Shown here: positions 33,482 to 41,755 of the stretch, in pieces
Position numbering within the stretch: position 1 is the first letter of the stretch
Layout: the number at the start of each line of letters is the position of its first letter
Source of the DNA: JBEKHT01 sp049511715
GTDB taxonomy: Bacteria; Chloroflexota; Anaerolineae; Anaerolineales; RBG-16-64-43
Direction: 5' to 3'
DNA: 64,000 bases
NCBI GenBank assembly: GCA_049511715.1
Contig: JBEKXU010000008.1
Span: 39,801-103,800, forward strand
Notes under the pieces: model-generated
What the model saw: only the letters and a program-made list of their open reading frames with translations
What the model was told of the DNA's origin: nothing
The model's database searches: none
Made by a program: the position numbers and the translations under genes

Positions 33482-33510
33482 ATTATACGCCGGGCATTAG
33501 GGGGTCACAA
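33482..33510 (-). promoter_or_regulatory. Promoter of tsaE-tsaB-rimI
   Basis: Minus strand: TTGTGA (33510-33505), 17-base spacer, perfect TATAAT (33487-33482). The expected start of transcription, 6-8 bases past the -10, falls at or one base before the GTG of tsaE. Confidence 0.75.
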
Positions 33511-34059
33511 GCAGTTTGGGGAATTGCCGCGTGCTATGAGCTCACCCAGAGTCTCCTGGAGGAGGAAGCTGGGAAGAAGATGCCGACGACGAAGGAGCCA
33601 GGGCCACTTTTCCCCACCCCTTGGACTGCCCGCAGTCCAATGAAGCGGTGGCCGCCCACGAGCAACGCCTCAACAGTGGCCCGATGCTTTTGGGAGCCCT
33701 TCACCGCAAGGAGTTTTCACGGCCGTCCGCCCCAGCGACGCAGAAAAAGATCCGTGGTCCGTCCTCGCAAATCGGCCCCTCGTGGGCTCAGGGTTCCAAG
33801 CAGACGGGCTTGAAACCTCTCAGGAATCGGCGCGTCCCCATCTTGCGCGGCGCAAAGAGGGGGCTGGTCACTGCGAGGGACCGACTCGCCGATCGGGTAG
33901 AATCCCGGTTAGTGCAGGGGTCAGAAAGACGGCATAGATGAGACAGCGGCCATTTTCTAAGCCATAGGGCTCATGGTCCAGATCCCCACGGGCCTCGAGA
34001 CCCTGGTCCATCGGCGCAGTCTGGAAACCCGTTCCCTGCACGTGCGGTGGTCAAGCCTC

Positions 34060-34136
34060 GAAGGGAAGTCCCGAGAAGCGCGAAGCCTGAACGCCCGGAG
34101 GTTCGGGTTTCCCTTCCCTGCGGCAGGCCCGCAGGG
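34060..34136. other. Two adjacent stem-loops, possible structured RNA or regulatory DNA
   Basis: First element: GAAGGGAA (34060-34067) pairs with TTCCCTTC (34109-34116), and inside it CCCGA (34070-34074) pairs with TCGGG (34103-34107), with only a small internal loop between the two helices. Second element: CCCTGCGG (34116-34123) pairs with CCGCAGGG (34129-34136) around a 5-base loop. No T tract follows, so these are not classical terminators. Lies about 110 bases upstream of the GNAT gene. No known RNA family recognised. Confidence 0.45.
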
Positions 34137-34159
34137 TTGGGTCGGCACCGCCGCAGGGG

Positions 34160-34188
34160 TTGACAAACATGCAGCCTTCCACGAAGAT
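34160..34188 (+). promoter_or_regulatory. Possible promoter of the GNAT gene
   Basis: Perfect TTGACA at 34160-34165, 17-base spacer, weak -10 GAAGAT at 34183-34188 (three of six consensus bases). Transcription would start near 34195, about 55 bases before the ATG at 34249. Confidence 0.35.
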
Positions 34189-34248
34189 GGAGCGACGTCG
34201 CGGGAGAATGAGGACGCACGGGGTTGAATCAGGGGCAAGCAGAGAGCG

Positions 34249-35280
34249 ATGGGCACTCCCTTTGCTGATCACCAGCCGGTCGTCGGCCCGCGTCCAGCGG
34301 AATTCCCCAAGGACATGGCGGGCATCGCCGACCTGATCGAGCTGTGCTTCCAAGGCTCGCTCGATTCTTCGGGCTTGGCTCTGCTCAGGAGGGCTCGGGC
34401 CCTCGCCTCCTCAGGTTCCTTTGCCTGGCAAGTGTACCGGCGACTCGGCTCCAGCGAGGAATTGGATTGGTTCCATGGGTTCGTATGGACCGAGTCGGGG
34501 CGCATCGTAGGAAACGTCAGCTTGGCCCTCTCGCGCGCCGCACCGAGGACGTGGGCCATCGCCAACGTGGCGGTACATCCGGCCAGTCGTGGCAGGGGGA
34601 TCGCCCGAGCTCTGACGCTTTCGGCCTTGGCCGAGGCTCGTGAGCTGGGGGCGGAGCGCGCCGTGCTGCAGGTGAAGACGGACAATTCTCCTGCCCTGGC
34701 CCTGTATCTCTCGCTGGGATTCCGGGAGGTGACTCGGAGAGCCCTATGGAACCGCCCCCGAGGATTCATCAATCCGACCGAAGAGATTTCTTCGGGACAG
34801 GATCTGGAGGAACCTTCGCCGCGCCGGTCTGGGGAATGGCGGGAGGAATACGAACTCGCCAAGCGGGTTCACCCCGAGGGACTGGCCTGGACTTCACCCC
34901 TCACGCTCAACACGTTCCGGCCCACCCTTTGGCGATTCTTAATCCAGGTCATGAGCGGAGACAGGGAATCCCATTGGATGTTGCGATCCCGGGGCCAGCT
35001 GATCGCCATTCTCTGGACACTCCAGCGCTTCGGTACACTCCAGGCCCTGACGGTTGTGGATCCGCAGTGGAATGGCCGGGCTGAAGCCGTACTCCTTTCC
35101 CGCGCCTTGCGTTCGGGTGGATGGGATCAGGAGTTCGCCCTGGAGATCCCTCCGGCCGGTGCGGAGGAGGACTTGATTCGCCTCGGATTTCGCAAGGGGC
35201 GAACCCTTGTGTGGATGGAGAAGGACCTGAGGGCACACCCCCAGAACGAGGTGGGCAGGGTTCCGGCTCAGATCCGCTGA
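34249..35280 (+). CDS. Tandem GNAT-family acetyltransferase
   Basis: A 343-residue protein with two GNAT-like halves. The first (about residues 15-170) is complete: RPAEFPKDMAGIADLIELCF, IANVAVHPASRGRGIARALT with the acetyl-CoA loop RGRGIA, and SPALALYLSLGFREV. The second (about 200-325) keeps the fold pattern (WMLRSRGQLIAILWTLQRFG, LTVVDPQWNGRAEAVLLSRAL) but lacks a clear Q/R-x2-G-x-G loop, so it may be structural. Such two-domain GNATs are usual in Chloroflexota and Actinobacteria; substrate unknown. ATG at 34249 has AGAGAGCG upstream; Met23 is an alternative. Confidence 0.8.
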   Translation: MGTPFADHQPVVGPRPAEFPKDMAGIADLIELCFQGSLDSSGLALLRRARALASSGSFAWQVYRRLGSSEELDWFHGFVWTESGRIVGNVSLALSRAAPRTWAIANVAVHPASRGRGIARALTLSALAEARELGAERAVLQVKTDNSPALALYLSLGFREVTRRALWNRPRGFINPTEEISSGQDLEEPSPRRSGEWREEYELAKRVHPEGLAWTSPLTLNTFRPTLWRFLIQVMSGDRESHWMLRSRGQLIAILWTLQRFGTLQALTVVDPQWNGRAEAVLLSRALRSGGWDQEFALEIPPAGAEEDLIRLGFRKGRTLVWMEKDLRAHPQNEVGRVPAQIR

Positions 35281-35322
35281 GGAGCGCCAGCCGGCTTTCC
35301 ACAGGCATTCAGGAGGAGGCGA

Positions 35323-35703
35323 ATGGAAAGGTTCTTTCTCAGATGGGCGATCAATGCGGTAGCCCTTTACGCAGCCTTTCGTCTTGTTCCGGGGATTCAA
35401 GCCCAATCGACCTATTGGGTGTCGATCGTGCTGCTGGCCTTGGTGTTCGGCCTCGTCAATGCCCTTCTGCGGCCTTTGATCATCCTCCTGACTTGTCCTT
35501 TCATCCTGCTCACGTTAGGCCTCTTTACCCTTGTAATTAACACGTTCTTGTTCTGGCTCACGGGGTGGGTGGGCGAGCAGTTTGGAATTGGATTCCGCGT
35601 GGCGGGCTTCTGGCCGGCCTTGCTGGGCGGCCTCGTCGTGAGCGTCGTGAGTTTCCTCCTGTCCACCCTGCTGCGCGATGAACTGGGGTCGCAGCGCAGT
35701 TAA
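35323..35703 (+). CDS. Phage holin family 4 superfamily membrane protein
   Basis: A 126-residue protein with four hydrophobic segments (about 6-25, 30-50, 55-80, 95-115). The pattern RWAINAVALYAAFRLVPGI, then GLVNALLRPLIILLTCPF and TLGLFTLVINTFLFWLTGW, is the small conserved membrane protein often labelled mycobacterial phage holin family IV. In chromosomes it is not linked to lysis and its function is unknown. A strong AGGAGG precedes the ATG. The N-P-rich NALLRPL segment is the best conserved part. Confidence 0.9.
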   Translation: MERFFLRWAINAVALYAAFRLVPGIQAQSTYWVSIVLLALVFGLVNALLRPLIILLTCPFILLTLGLFTLVINTFLFWLTGWVGEQFGIGFRVAGFWPALLGGLVVSVVSFLLSTLLRDELGSQRS

Positions 35704-35863
35704 TTCTCAGGGGGAGTCGGCCATGACCCGGCCGCGGTAACTTTCCCACCCGGAACCGAATGGCCTCACCAGCCCCCGCCTGTTGTCCGCTCCACGGCTT
35801 GCCGGGAAGTACGCGGAAAGAAGCAGGCGGAACCTTGACCCGCATGGGCCGCCGCAGGTGCCC

Positions 35864-38212
35864 ATGCCCTTCGGATCCCGAGGAGCGACGGGGCTTCCTC
35901 CGGATCCTGGAGAGCTGCTAGCCATCGGACCCATCGATTTGCTTTCGGAACTGAATCCTCAGCAGCGCCTGGCGGTGACGCACGGCGAAGGCCCGGCCCT
36001 TGTCGTCGCAGGTCCCGGATCGGGGAAGACGCGCGTCCTAGCCTACCGCTTCGCCTACCTGGCCTCCGCGCAATCCACAGGTTCGGACCGCATTCTGGCA
36101 GTCACGTTTACCAACAAGGCGGCCCGCGAGATGCGCGCTCGGGTCGACTCGTTGCTGGCCCGCGGACCCGAGGTCTCGGTCCCCGGTTCTCAGAGAAGCC
36201 CGCTCGAGCCGAGACGCTTGAGCCTGGGAACCTTCCATTCCCTGTGTGCTCGCTGGCTGCGCCGCGAGGCAGCCCGGGTTGGACTGCCCGAGGATTTTGT
36301 GATCTACGACGAAGAGGATCAAGAGAAACTCGTTCGAGAGGCTGTCCTGGAGGAGAATCTGAATCCAAAACAGTACCACCCAGCTGCCCTGCTGGATTCG
36401 ATCTCCCGCGCCAAGAACAACATGCGGGGTCCGGAGGCGTTCGAGGAGGGATCGGCCTGGGAGAAAGCTGCGACGGGCGTCTATCGGCGATATGAAGATC
36501 TCCTGCGAGCCAATCACGCCGTGGACTTTGATGACCTCTTGCTCCTGGCCGTGCGTCTCTTGACGGAACACATTGAGATCCAGCAGCAATTCCAAGACCG
36601 CTACCAGCACGTTCTCGTAGACGAATTCCAGGACACCAATGCAGCCCAGTACCAGCTGGCCCGCCTGCTGGCGGCCCGGCACCGCAACCTTTTTGCCGTG
36701 GGCGATGCCGATCAGTCGATCTACCGCTGGAGGGGCGCCGATTATCGAAACGTCCAGCGCTTTCTGGAAGACTTCCCTGAGGCCCAGCTCATCCTCCTGG
36801 AGGAGAACTACCGCTCCACCCAGACGGTCCTGGACGCGGCCATGGGGGTCATTCGACGCAACTCTAACCGGGTAGACAAGAACCTGTTCACTCGGCGGGG
36901 ACCGGGGAGGCCAATTGTCCTGCATGAGGCCTACGACGAGGAAGAAGAGGCTCAGTTCGTCGTGGACACCATTGCGACCCTGGTAGCCCAGGGAGCCAGT
37001 GGCGGGGGGCTGGATGGGCTGCGGCCCGGAGACTGCGCGGTTATGTATCGAACCAATGCCCAGTCTCGCGTCCTCGAGGAGGCATTCCTGCGAGCCAATC
37101 TCCCCTACCGACTGGTAGGAGCCCAGCGTTTCTACGGTCGCCGCGAGATCAAAGACGTCCTGGCCTACTTGCGCCTGATTTGTGACCCGGCCGACCGCGT
37201 CAGCCTGGGGCGCATCCTCAATGTCCCCCCGCGGGGACTGGGGGAGAGAAGCCTAGCCTTGCTTCTGCAGACCTCCTCCAGCGCTGGCCTTCCCGCAGCA
37301 GAAGTCCTCATCGATCTCGAAGAGAAGCGTGACACCTCTGCCTTTGCCAGCGTCTTTCGAGGCCGGACCGCGAACGCGCTGATTGAAGTGGGAGGGCTGC
37401 TGCGAAGGTGGAGGGAAAGGCGCCAGCAGGCCGGTCCCTACGAGATTCTCGAGCAGGTCCTTCGCGATACGGGCTTCCGCGAATACCTGGAGGATGGGAC
37501 CCCGGAAGGACAGGATCGCTGGGAGAACATCCGCGAGCTGATCGCCGTCTCGCAAGAGTTCCAGGACCAACCTCTGGAACGCTTCCTGGAGGAGATCGCA
37601 TTGGTCTCGGATCAAGACACTCTGGTGGAGACCCAGGATGCCCCCACGTTGCTCACCCTGCACGCGGCCAAGGGACTTGAGTTCCGGGTAGTCTTGATTA
37701 CGGGATTGGATGAGGGGCTTTTGCCTCACAGCCGCTCCCTGGAAGACCCCGAGGCCATGGAGGAGGAGCGCCGTCTCTTCTACGTTGGGATCACGCGCGC
37801 GAGGGATCGCCTCTTTCTGGTCCGCGCCTTTCGTCGGACCACGTATGGAGAGGGAGGAGTGTCAGACCCCTCCCGCTTTCTGCGGGATATTCCCGCCTCT
37901 CTTCTGGAGAGCACAGCGGGAGGTCTCGGCGGGCACAGCCATCGGGCTTTTCAGGAGCAGCAGCGAATGTGGGAATGGAGCCCGGAGCAGGGGAGGCAGG
38001 ACAGAAGCTCCGGGACAAGCATGGAGCCGCGTTTCCATTCGGGCCTGCGGGTTCAGCATGCACAATTCGGCCCTGGATTGGTCATCGAATCCCGGATCCG
38101 GGGCGAGGACGAAGAGGTTCTGGTAATGTTCGATGAGGTGGGCTTGAAGCGCCTGGACGGCAGGACCGCACCTTTGACGATCCTTCCGGATCGGGATAAT
38201 CTCAAGCCCTAG
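35864..38212 (+). CDS. pcrA: ATP-dependent 3'-5' DNA helicase PcrA/UvrD
   Basis: SF1A helicase for nucleotide-excision and mismatch repair and clearing of replication forks. About 782 residues. Q motif LNPQQRLAV, motif I GPGSGKT at 50-56, Ia TFTNKAAREMRARV, II VDEFQDTNAAQ, III VGDADQSIYRWRGAD, IV EENYRSTQ, V LTLHAAKGLEFRVV, VI EERRLFYVGITRARDRL. The last 50 residues (VQHAQFGPGLVIESRI, EVLVMFDEVGLKRL) form the Tudor-like RNA-polymerase-binding end of PcrA. Start: ATG at 35864 after CAGGTG; a TTG at 35783 would add 27 residues with weak support. No LexA-like box upstream. Confidence 0.95.
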   Translation: MPFGSRGATGLPPDPGELLAIGPIDLLSELNPQQRLAVTHGEGPALVVAGPGSGKTRVLAYRFAYLASAQSTGSDRILAVTFTNKAAREMRARVDSLLARGPEVSVPGSQRSPLEPRRLSLGTFHSLCARWLRREAARVGLPEDFVIYDEEDQEKLVREAVLEENLNPKQYHPAALLDSISRAKNNMRGPEAFEEGSAWEKAATGVYRRYEDLLRANHAVDFDDLLLLAVRLLTEHIEIQQQFQDRYQHVLVDEFQDTNAAQYQLARLLAARHRNLFAVGDADQSIYRWRGADYRNVQRFLEDFPEAQLILLEENYRSTQTVLDAAMGVIRRNSNRVDKNLFTRRGPGRPIVLHEAYDEEEEAQFVVDTIATLVAQGASGGGLDGLRPGDCAVMYRTNAQSRVLEEAFLRANLPYRLVGAQRFYGRREIKDVLAYLRLICDPADRVSLGRILNVPPRGLGERSLALLLQTSSSAGLPAAEVLIDLEEKRDTSAFASVFRGRTANALIEVGGLLRRWRERRQQAGPYEILEQVLRDTGFREYLEDGTPEGQDRWENIRELIAVSQEFQDQPLERFLEEIALVSDQDTLVETQDAPTLLTLHAAKGLEFRVVLITGLDEGLLPHSRSLEDPEAMEEERRLFYVGITRARDRLFLVRAFRRTTYGEGGVSDPSRFLRDIPASLLESTAGGLGGHSHRAFQEQQRMWEWSPEQGRQDRSSGTSMEPRFHSGLRVQHAQFGPGLVIESRIRGEDEEVLVMFDEVGLKRLDGRTAPLTILPDRDNLKP

Positions 38213-38263
38213 GGCCGGGAGGCTTTGGCTTCCTCCGTGCCTTGGGCCCACAGGGGAGCATAC

Positions 38264-39244
38264 ATGCGCATCTTTCTCACGGGGGGCGCAGGGTACATCG
38301 GGTCGGCCTGTGCCCAGTTGCTGGTCGAAGCCGGCCACCAAGTGACCGTCTACGACGCTCTGATCACCGGGCATGAGGCCGCCGTGCCTCGAGGTGCCCG
38401 CTTGGTGCGAGGCAACCTGGAGGAAGTGGAAAAGCTCCAGCTTCTCCTTCAGGAGGGCCAGTTCGATGGGGTCATGCACTTTGCGGGTTCCATCGAAGCC
38501 GGCGAGAGCATGCGCCAGCCGGGCAAGTATTTCGCCAACAACGTGGGCAACTCCCTCCATCTGATTGAGGCGGCCTGCCATGCCGGAATCCGCCGCCTCG
38601 TCTTCTCGTCGACGGCCGCCGTCTACGCCTCGAGCGACGCACCTTTGCGCGAGGATTCCCTGCTCGGTCCGAGCAACGTTTATGGACAGAGCAAACTGAT
38701 GACCGAGCAGATCCTGCAGTGGTACTCGCGAACGCAGGAGCTGCACTATGCGGCTCTGCGCTACTTCAATGCGGCCGGTGCGCTTCCCGGCCGAGGCGAA
38801 GATCACCCCGGAGAGAGTCACCTGATCCCCCTGGTCCTGCGGGTGGCTCTGGGCCAGAGCGAGAACGCCCAGGTATTCGGCGCCGACTACCCGACGCCGG
38901 ACGGCACAGCCATCCGAGACTACATTCATATTGAGGATCTGGTTTCCGCCCACCTGCTTGCGCTCAACGCCTTGGCAAGGGAAACCGAACTCGTCTATAA
39001 CCTGGGGAATGGCCAGGGATACTCCGTGCGAGAGGTCGTGCAAGCCGCGCGCCGGGTCACAGGACACGCCATCCCGTCCGTGGACTGTCCCCGCCGGCCA
39101 GGTGATGCGCCTCGCTTGGTTGCCTCCGCAGAAAGAGCGCGCCAGGAGCTAGGCTGGCAACCCCGCCATCCCTCTATCGAAGAGATCATCGCCAGCGCCT
39201 GGGAATGGCACCACAGTCATCCCTTTGGATATTCGGGGCGATAA
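38264..39244 (+). CDS. galE: UDP-glucose 4-epimerase
   Basis: Interconverts UDP-glucose and UDP-galactose with bound NAD. 326 residues, usual length. MRIFLTGGAGYIGSACAQLL, YDALITGHEAAVP, FAGSIEAGESMRQPGKYF, SSTAAVYAS, catalytic NVYGQSKLMTEQ (Tyr-x3-Lys), ALRYFNAAGA and GADYPTPDGTAIRDYIHIEDL are all intact. Start at ATG 38264 with GGGGAG 6 bases upstream; the frame could extend to 38225 without a site. It could supply UDP-galactose to the glycan locus on the left. Confidence 0.95.
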   Translation: MRIFLTGGAGYIGSACAQLLVEAGHQVTVYDALITGHEAAVPRGARLVRGNLEEVEKLQLLLQEGQFDGVMHFAGSIEAGESMRQPGKYFANNVGNSLHLIEAACHAGIRRLVFSSTAAVYASSDAPLREDSLLGPSNVYGQSKLMTEQILQWYSRTQELHYAALRYFNAAGALPGRGEDHPGESHLIPLVLRVALGQSENAQVFGADYPTPDGTAIRDYIHIEDLVSAHLLALNALARETELVYNLGNGQGYSVREVVQAARRVTGHAIPSVDCPRRPGDAPRLVASAERARQELGWQPRHPSIEEIIASAWEWHHSHPFGYSGR

Positions 39245-39292
39245 GAGTTGCGGGTGGGCCATCCGGATCCCTGTCGCACCGGAGCTCCAAGC

Positions 39293-39298
39293 TATAAT
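39293..39298 (+). promoter_or_regulatory. -10 box upstream of the thiolase gene
   Basis: Perfect TATAAT, 76 bases before the thiolase ATG. The -35 region at 16-17 bases (CTGTCG) is poor, so an activator or other sigma contacts may help. Confidence 0.5.
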
Positions 39299-39373
39299 GA
39301 TTCGGCCCAGGGCGTGGCCGCGGTCACTATTCCCCGCGAGCACAGCGCCCGCGGATAGAAACGGAAGGGGTTC

Positions 39374-40597
39374 ATGCCCGATGCGGTGATTGTCGAATCT
39401 GTGCGCACCCCGCTCGGCCGCCATGGCGGCCTCCTGCGAGATGTCCGCCCCGACGACTTGGCCGCACTGGTCCTCAGTGAGGTCATCCGTCGAGCCGCTG
39501 TGGATCCCGGAATGATCGAAGAGGTCTACCTCGGCTGCGCCAATCAGGCGGGGGAGGACAATCGCAATATCGCCCGCATGGCCTTGCTCCTGGCGGGATA
39601 CCCGGTTCAGGTGGCTGCCGTGACCTTTAACCGCCTGTGTGCTTCCGGCCTCGCGGCGGTCAATGCCGCGGCCCGAGCCATCAAGGCGGGGGAGGGCAAA
39701 GTCTACGTGGCCGGAGGGGTCGAAAGCATGTCGCGGGCACCCTGGTCCGTTCCGAAAGCCGATCGGCCTTACCCTTGGGGCAATGTCACCATGTGGGACA
39801 CGACCCTGGGGTGGCGCTATCCCCATCCCAGGATGAAAGAAATGTACGGCACCGAGTCGATGGGCGAAACCGCTGAGAACATCGCCGCAGAGCGGCCCCA
39901 TCTTACCCGGCAGAAGCAAGATGCCTTTGCCCTGGAGAGCCACCGTCGCGCCGTGGCCGCAATCGACAACGGCCTCTTTGCAGAAGAGATTGTCCCGGTT
40001 CCCCTGCCGCCTTCCAAAGAGGGCCCAACCACGGCTACGACCGACGAGCACCCCCGTCGGGATAGTTCCCTGGAGACACTCGCCAAACTCAAGCCTGCCT
40101 TCCGGCCGGGGGGGACTGTGACGGCGGGGAACTCCTCGGGGATTAACGATGGGGCGGCTGTGCTTCTTCTGATGAGTGATGACCGCGCCCAATCCCTCGG
40201 GGTCAAGCCGCTTCTGCGCATCGTGGCCTCGGCCGCCGCCGGGGTTGAGCCCCGTGTGATGGGCCTGGGCCCGGTGCCCGCCACGCGCAAAGCGCTGGCC
40301 CGCGCCGGGATTGGCTTGGATCAAATCGGGCTGATTGAGCTGAATGAGGCCTTCGCCGTGCAATCCCTTGCCGTGATGGAGGATCTGGGGTTCCGTCACG
40401 AGATCACCAATGTGAACGGAGGCGCCATCGCTCTGGGGCACCCTCTGGGATGCTCCGGAGCACGCCTCCTGACTACTTTGGCCCACGAAATGCGCCGACG
40501 TGCGCCGAACGAAAAGCGGCCTTACTTCGGCCTGGCGACCCTGTGCGTCGGAGTGGGACAGGGCGAGGCCACGATCGTGGAGTGGATTGGGGATTGA
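39374..40597 (+). CDS. Acetyl-CoA C-acyltransferase (thiolase)
   Basis: Thiolase joining or cleaving 3-ketoacyl-CoA. 407 residues. Nucleophile Cys89 in NRLCASGLAAVNAA, ESMSRAPWSVPK, the NEAFA motif with Asn, His in GGAIALGHPLGCSGAR and the second catalytic Cys in ATLCVGVGQGEA. The insert around 135-150 (YPWGNVTMWDTTLGWRYPHP) is like that of 3-oxoadipyl-CoA and acetyl-CoA acetyltransferases. It stands alone with its own promoter, so the pathway (fatty-acid oxidation, aromatic breakdown or acetoacetyl-CoA synthesis) cannot be read from neighbours. ATG at 39374 follows AAGGGG. Confidence 0.94.
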   Translation: MPDAVIVESVRTPLGRHGGLLRDVRPDDLAALVLSEVIRRAAVDPGMIEEVYLGCANQAGEDNRNIARMALLLAGYPVQVAAVTFNRLCASGLAAVNAAARAIKAGEGKVYVAGGVESMSRAPWSVPKADRPYPWGNVTMWDTTLGWRYPHPRMKEMYGTESMGETAENIAAERPHLTRQKQDAFALESHRRAVAAIDNGLFAEEIVPVPLPPSKEGPTTATTDEHPRRDSSLETLAKLKPAFRPGGTVTAGNSSGINDGAAVLLLMSDDRAQSLGVKPLLRIVASAAAGVEPRVMGLGPVPATRKALARAGIGLDQIGLIELNEAFAVQSLAVMEDLGFRHEITNVNGGAIALGHPLGCSGARLLTTLAHEMRRRAPNEKRPYFGLATLCVGVGQGEATIVEWIGD

Positions 40598-40660
40598 ACG
40601 GGGTGGACCGGGAGGCGATTTCCTGCCACCGCTCGTCCTGCCGCGAGCTCTCCAAGAACC

Positions 40661-40696
40661 GGGGGCCCGCTTCGAGCATGTCGAGCGCGGGCCCCC
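40661..40696. terminator. Hairpin between convergent genes, probable bidirectional terminator
   Basis: GGGGGCCCGC (40661-40670) pairs perfectly with GCGGGCCCCC (40687-40696); the 16-base loop contains an inner TCGA/TCGA stem. It lies between the convergent thiolase and DUF4349 genes, where a two-way terminator is expected. No T tract follows on either strand. Confidence 0.6.
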
Positions 40697-40714
40697 GCCC
40701 CATCTTGCGGGACC

Positions 40715-41641
40715 TCAACTCGCGGATGGTCGCTTACTGCGCTTGAGCTGCCTGCGCACCACCCAGGCGATGAGGGAAGCCGGGATGGCCAGCAGGATCA
40801 GCGCCGGCAGGCCGCAAATTCCCGCCCAAATGATCGCATCGCCCAGCCTCTGCAAACCGATCACTAAGGCCTGTAGCGCCTCACGCGCCGTGCCGTTCGG
40901 ATGCCATCCACCGATCTGAAGAGGCTGGCTCGGGACGAAGGGTTCCAACTGCACCGTGACCAGTGCGAAGGTAGAGGTCTCGTCCAGGTAGCGGATCTGG
41001 CCCTGCAGCGATTCGATCTCGCCCTGCACCTGAACCAGCTGGTTATAGACAGCTAGCACATCTTGGGTCTTGGTCGCGGAGGCCATGATCTGGCGCAGCT
41101 GAGCTTCGGCAGCCTGAAGGTTCTTCAAGCGGGCCTGCAGATCGGTGTACTGGGCAGTGGCATCCTCCCCGGTTTCCTCGCGCTGGCGTACCTCGACCGC
41201 CAGCGCCTCAATTTTCCGCAGGGCCTCATCCAAGCGGCTGGCAGGGATCCGAACCGAGATGTTCCCTTCGTTTAGCGGTTTGTCAACCCCTGCGTAAGTG
41301 ACCTGGGTGAGATCCATGGAAACGACGAATCCGCCCATGCCCTGCGCCAGCTGGGCGATTTGCTGCGCTGCTTCCGCCGGATCATTGACCACGATCGTGC
41401 GGGATGCTGTTTTCACCACCACCCGATCCGCTACGGAGGAGGTTCCTGTTCCTACGGCCGCACCTCCGCTGGCGCTGAAGCTGGGAGCCGGGGCCGGTGC
41501 AGGCACCTCCGGACCATTCTGGCCGGCTGGGGCTGCAACGGCGGAGCTCTCCATCAGAGCCGTCGGAACGGCCTGGGGGGCGGGGGCGCAGGCCCCGAGA
41601 ATGAGACCAAGGGCGGCGAACGCGAGTAGAGACCGTTTCAT
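40715..41641 (-). CDS. DUF4349 domain lipoprotein
   Basis: A 308-residue lipoprotein. Signal peptide MKRSLLAFAALGLILGAC with lipobox LILGAC, so the mature protein starts at Cys18 and is lipid-anchored outside the membrane. Then an Ala/Pro-rich linker to about 70, a beta-alpha domain (TIVVNDPAEAAQQIAQLAQGMGGFVVSM split by short gaps, GNISVRIPASRLDEAL), a coiled coil at about 160-225 (ARLKNLQAAEAQLRQIM, VQGEIESLQGQIRYLDE), a further strand TFALVTVQLEP and one membrane helix near 270-290 with a basic tail. This is the DUF4349 layout; function unknown. AAAGGAGG is an excellent ribosome site. Confidence 0.9.
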   Translation of the reverse strand: MKRSLLAFAALGLILGACAPAPQAVPTALMESSAVAAPAGQNGPEVPAPAPAPSFSASGGAAVGTGTSSVADRVVVKTASRTIVVNDPAEAAQQIAQLAQGMGGFVVSMDLTQVTYAGVDKPLNEGNISVRIPASRLDEALRKIEALAVEVRQREETGEDATAQYTDLQARLKNLQAAEAQLRQIMASATKTQDVLAVYNQLVQVQGEIESLQGQIRYLDETSTFALVTVQLEPFVPSQPLQIGGWHPNGTAREALQALVIGLQRLGDAIIWAGICGLPALILLAIPASLIAWVVRRQLKRSKRPSAS

Positions 41642-41755
41642 TTCTCCTCCTTTGTGAGGGGCCTCGTGGGGGTCCTGAAGGTGAGACGACAGAAACGGCC
41701 TGGAGGTTCCGTGCGCGGCGAGGAAAAAAACCCGGTGATGAACCTGCGGCGGAAA

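Larger units (their letters stand above)
33475..34248. other. Intergenic region between divergent genes, about 770 bases
   Basis: No gene supported. On the left it holds the tsaE promoter (33482-33510). On the right it holds a pair of adjacent stem-loops (34060-34136) and a TTGACA box at 34160, which may serve the GNAT gene at 34249. Open frames here are Arg/Pro/Ser-rich shadows with no motif. Confidence 0.5.

Noticed and set aside
34060..34136. Signal recognition particle RNA or RNase P RNA
   Set aside because: The conserved cores of those RNAs (GGAAGCAGCC-type loop, GAGGAAAGTC-type helix) are absent.
33957..34256. Small Cys/Pro-rich frames between tsaE and the GNAT gene
   Set aside because: Frames on both strands look alike, and the stem-loops explain the base pattern better than a protein does.
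37862..39067. A 401-codon open frame on the minus strand
   Set aside because: Antisense to the 3' end of pcrA and to galE, both well supported.
39149..40486. A 445-codon open frame on the minus strand
   Set aside because: Antisense to the thiolase, whose catalytic motifs are all intact; the antisense product is Gly/His/Arg-rich and motif-free.
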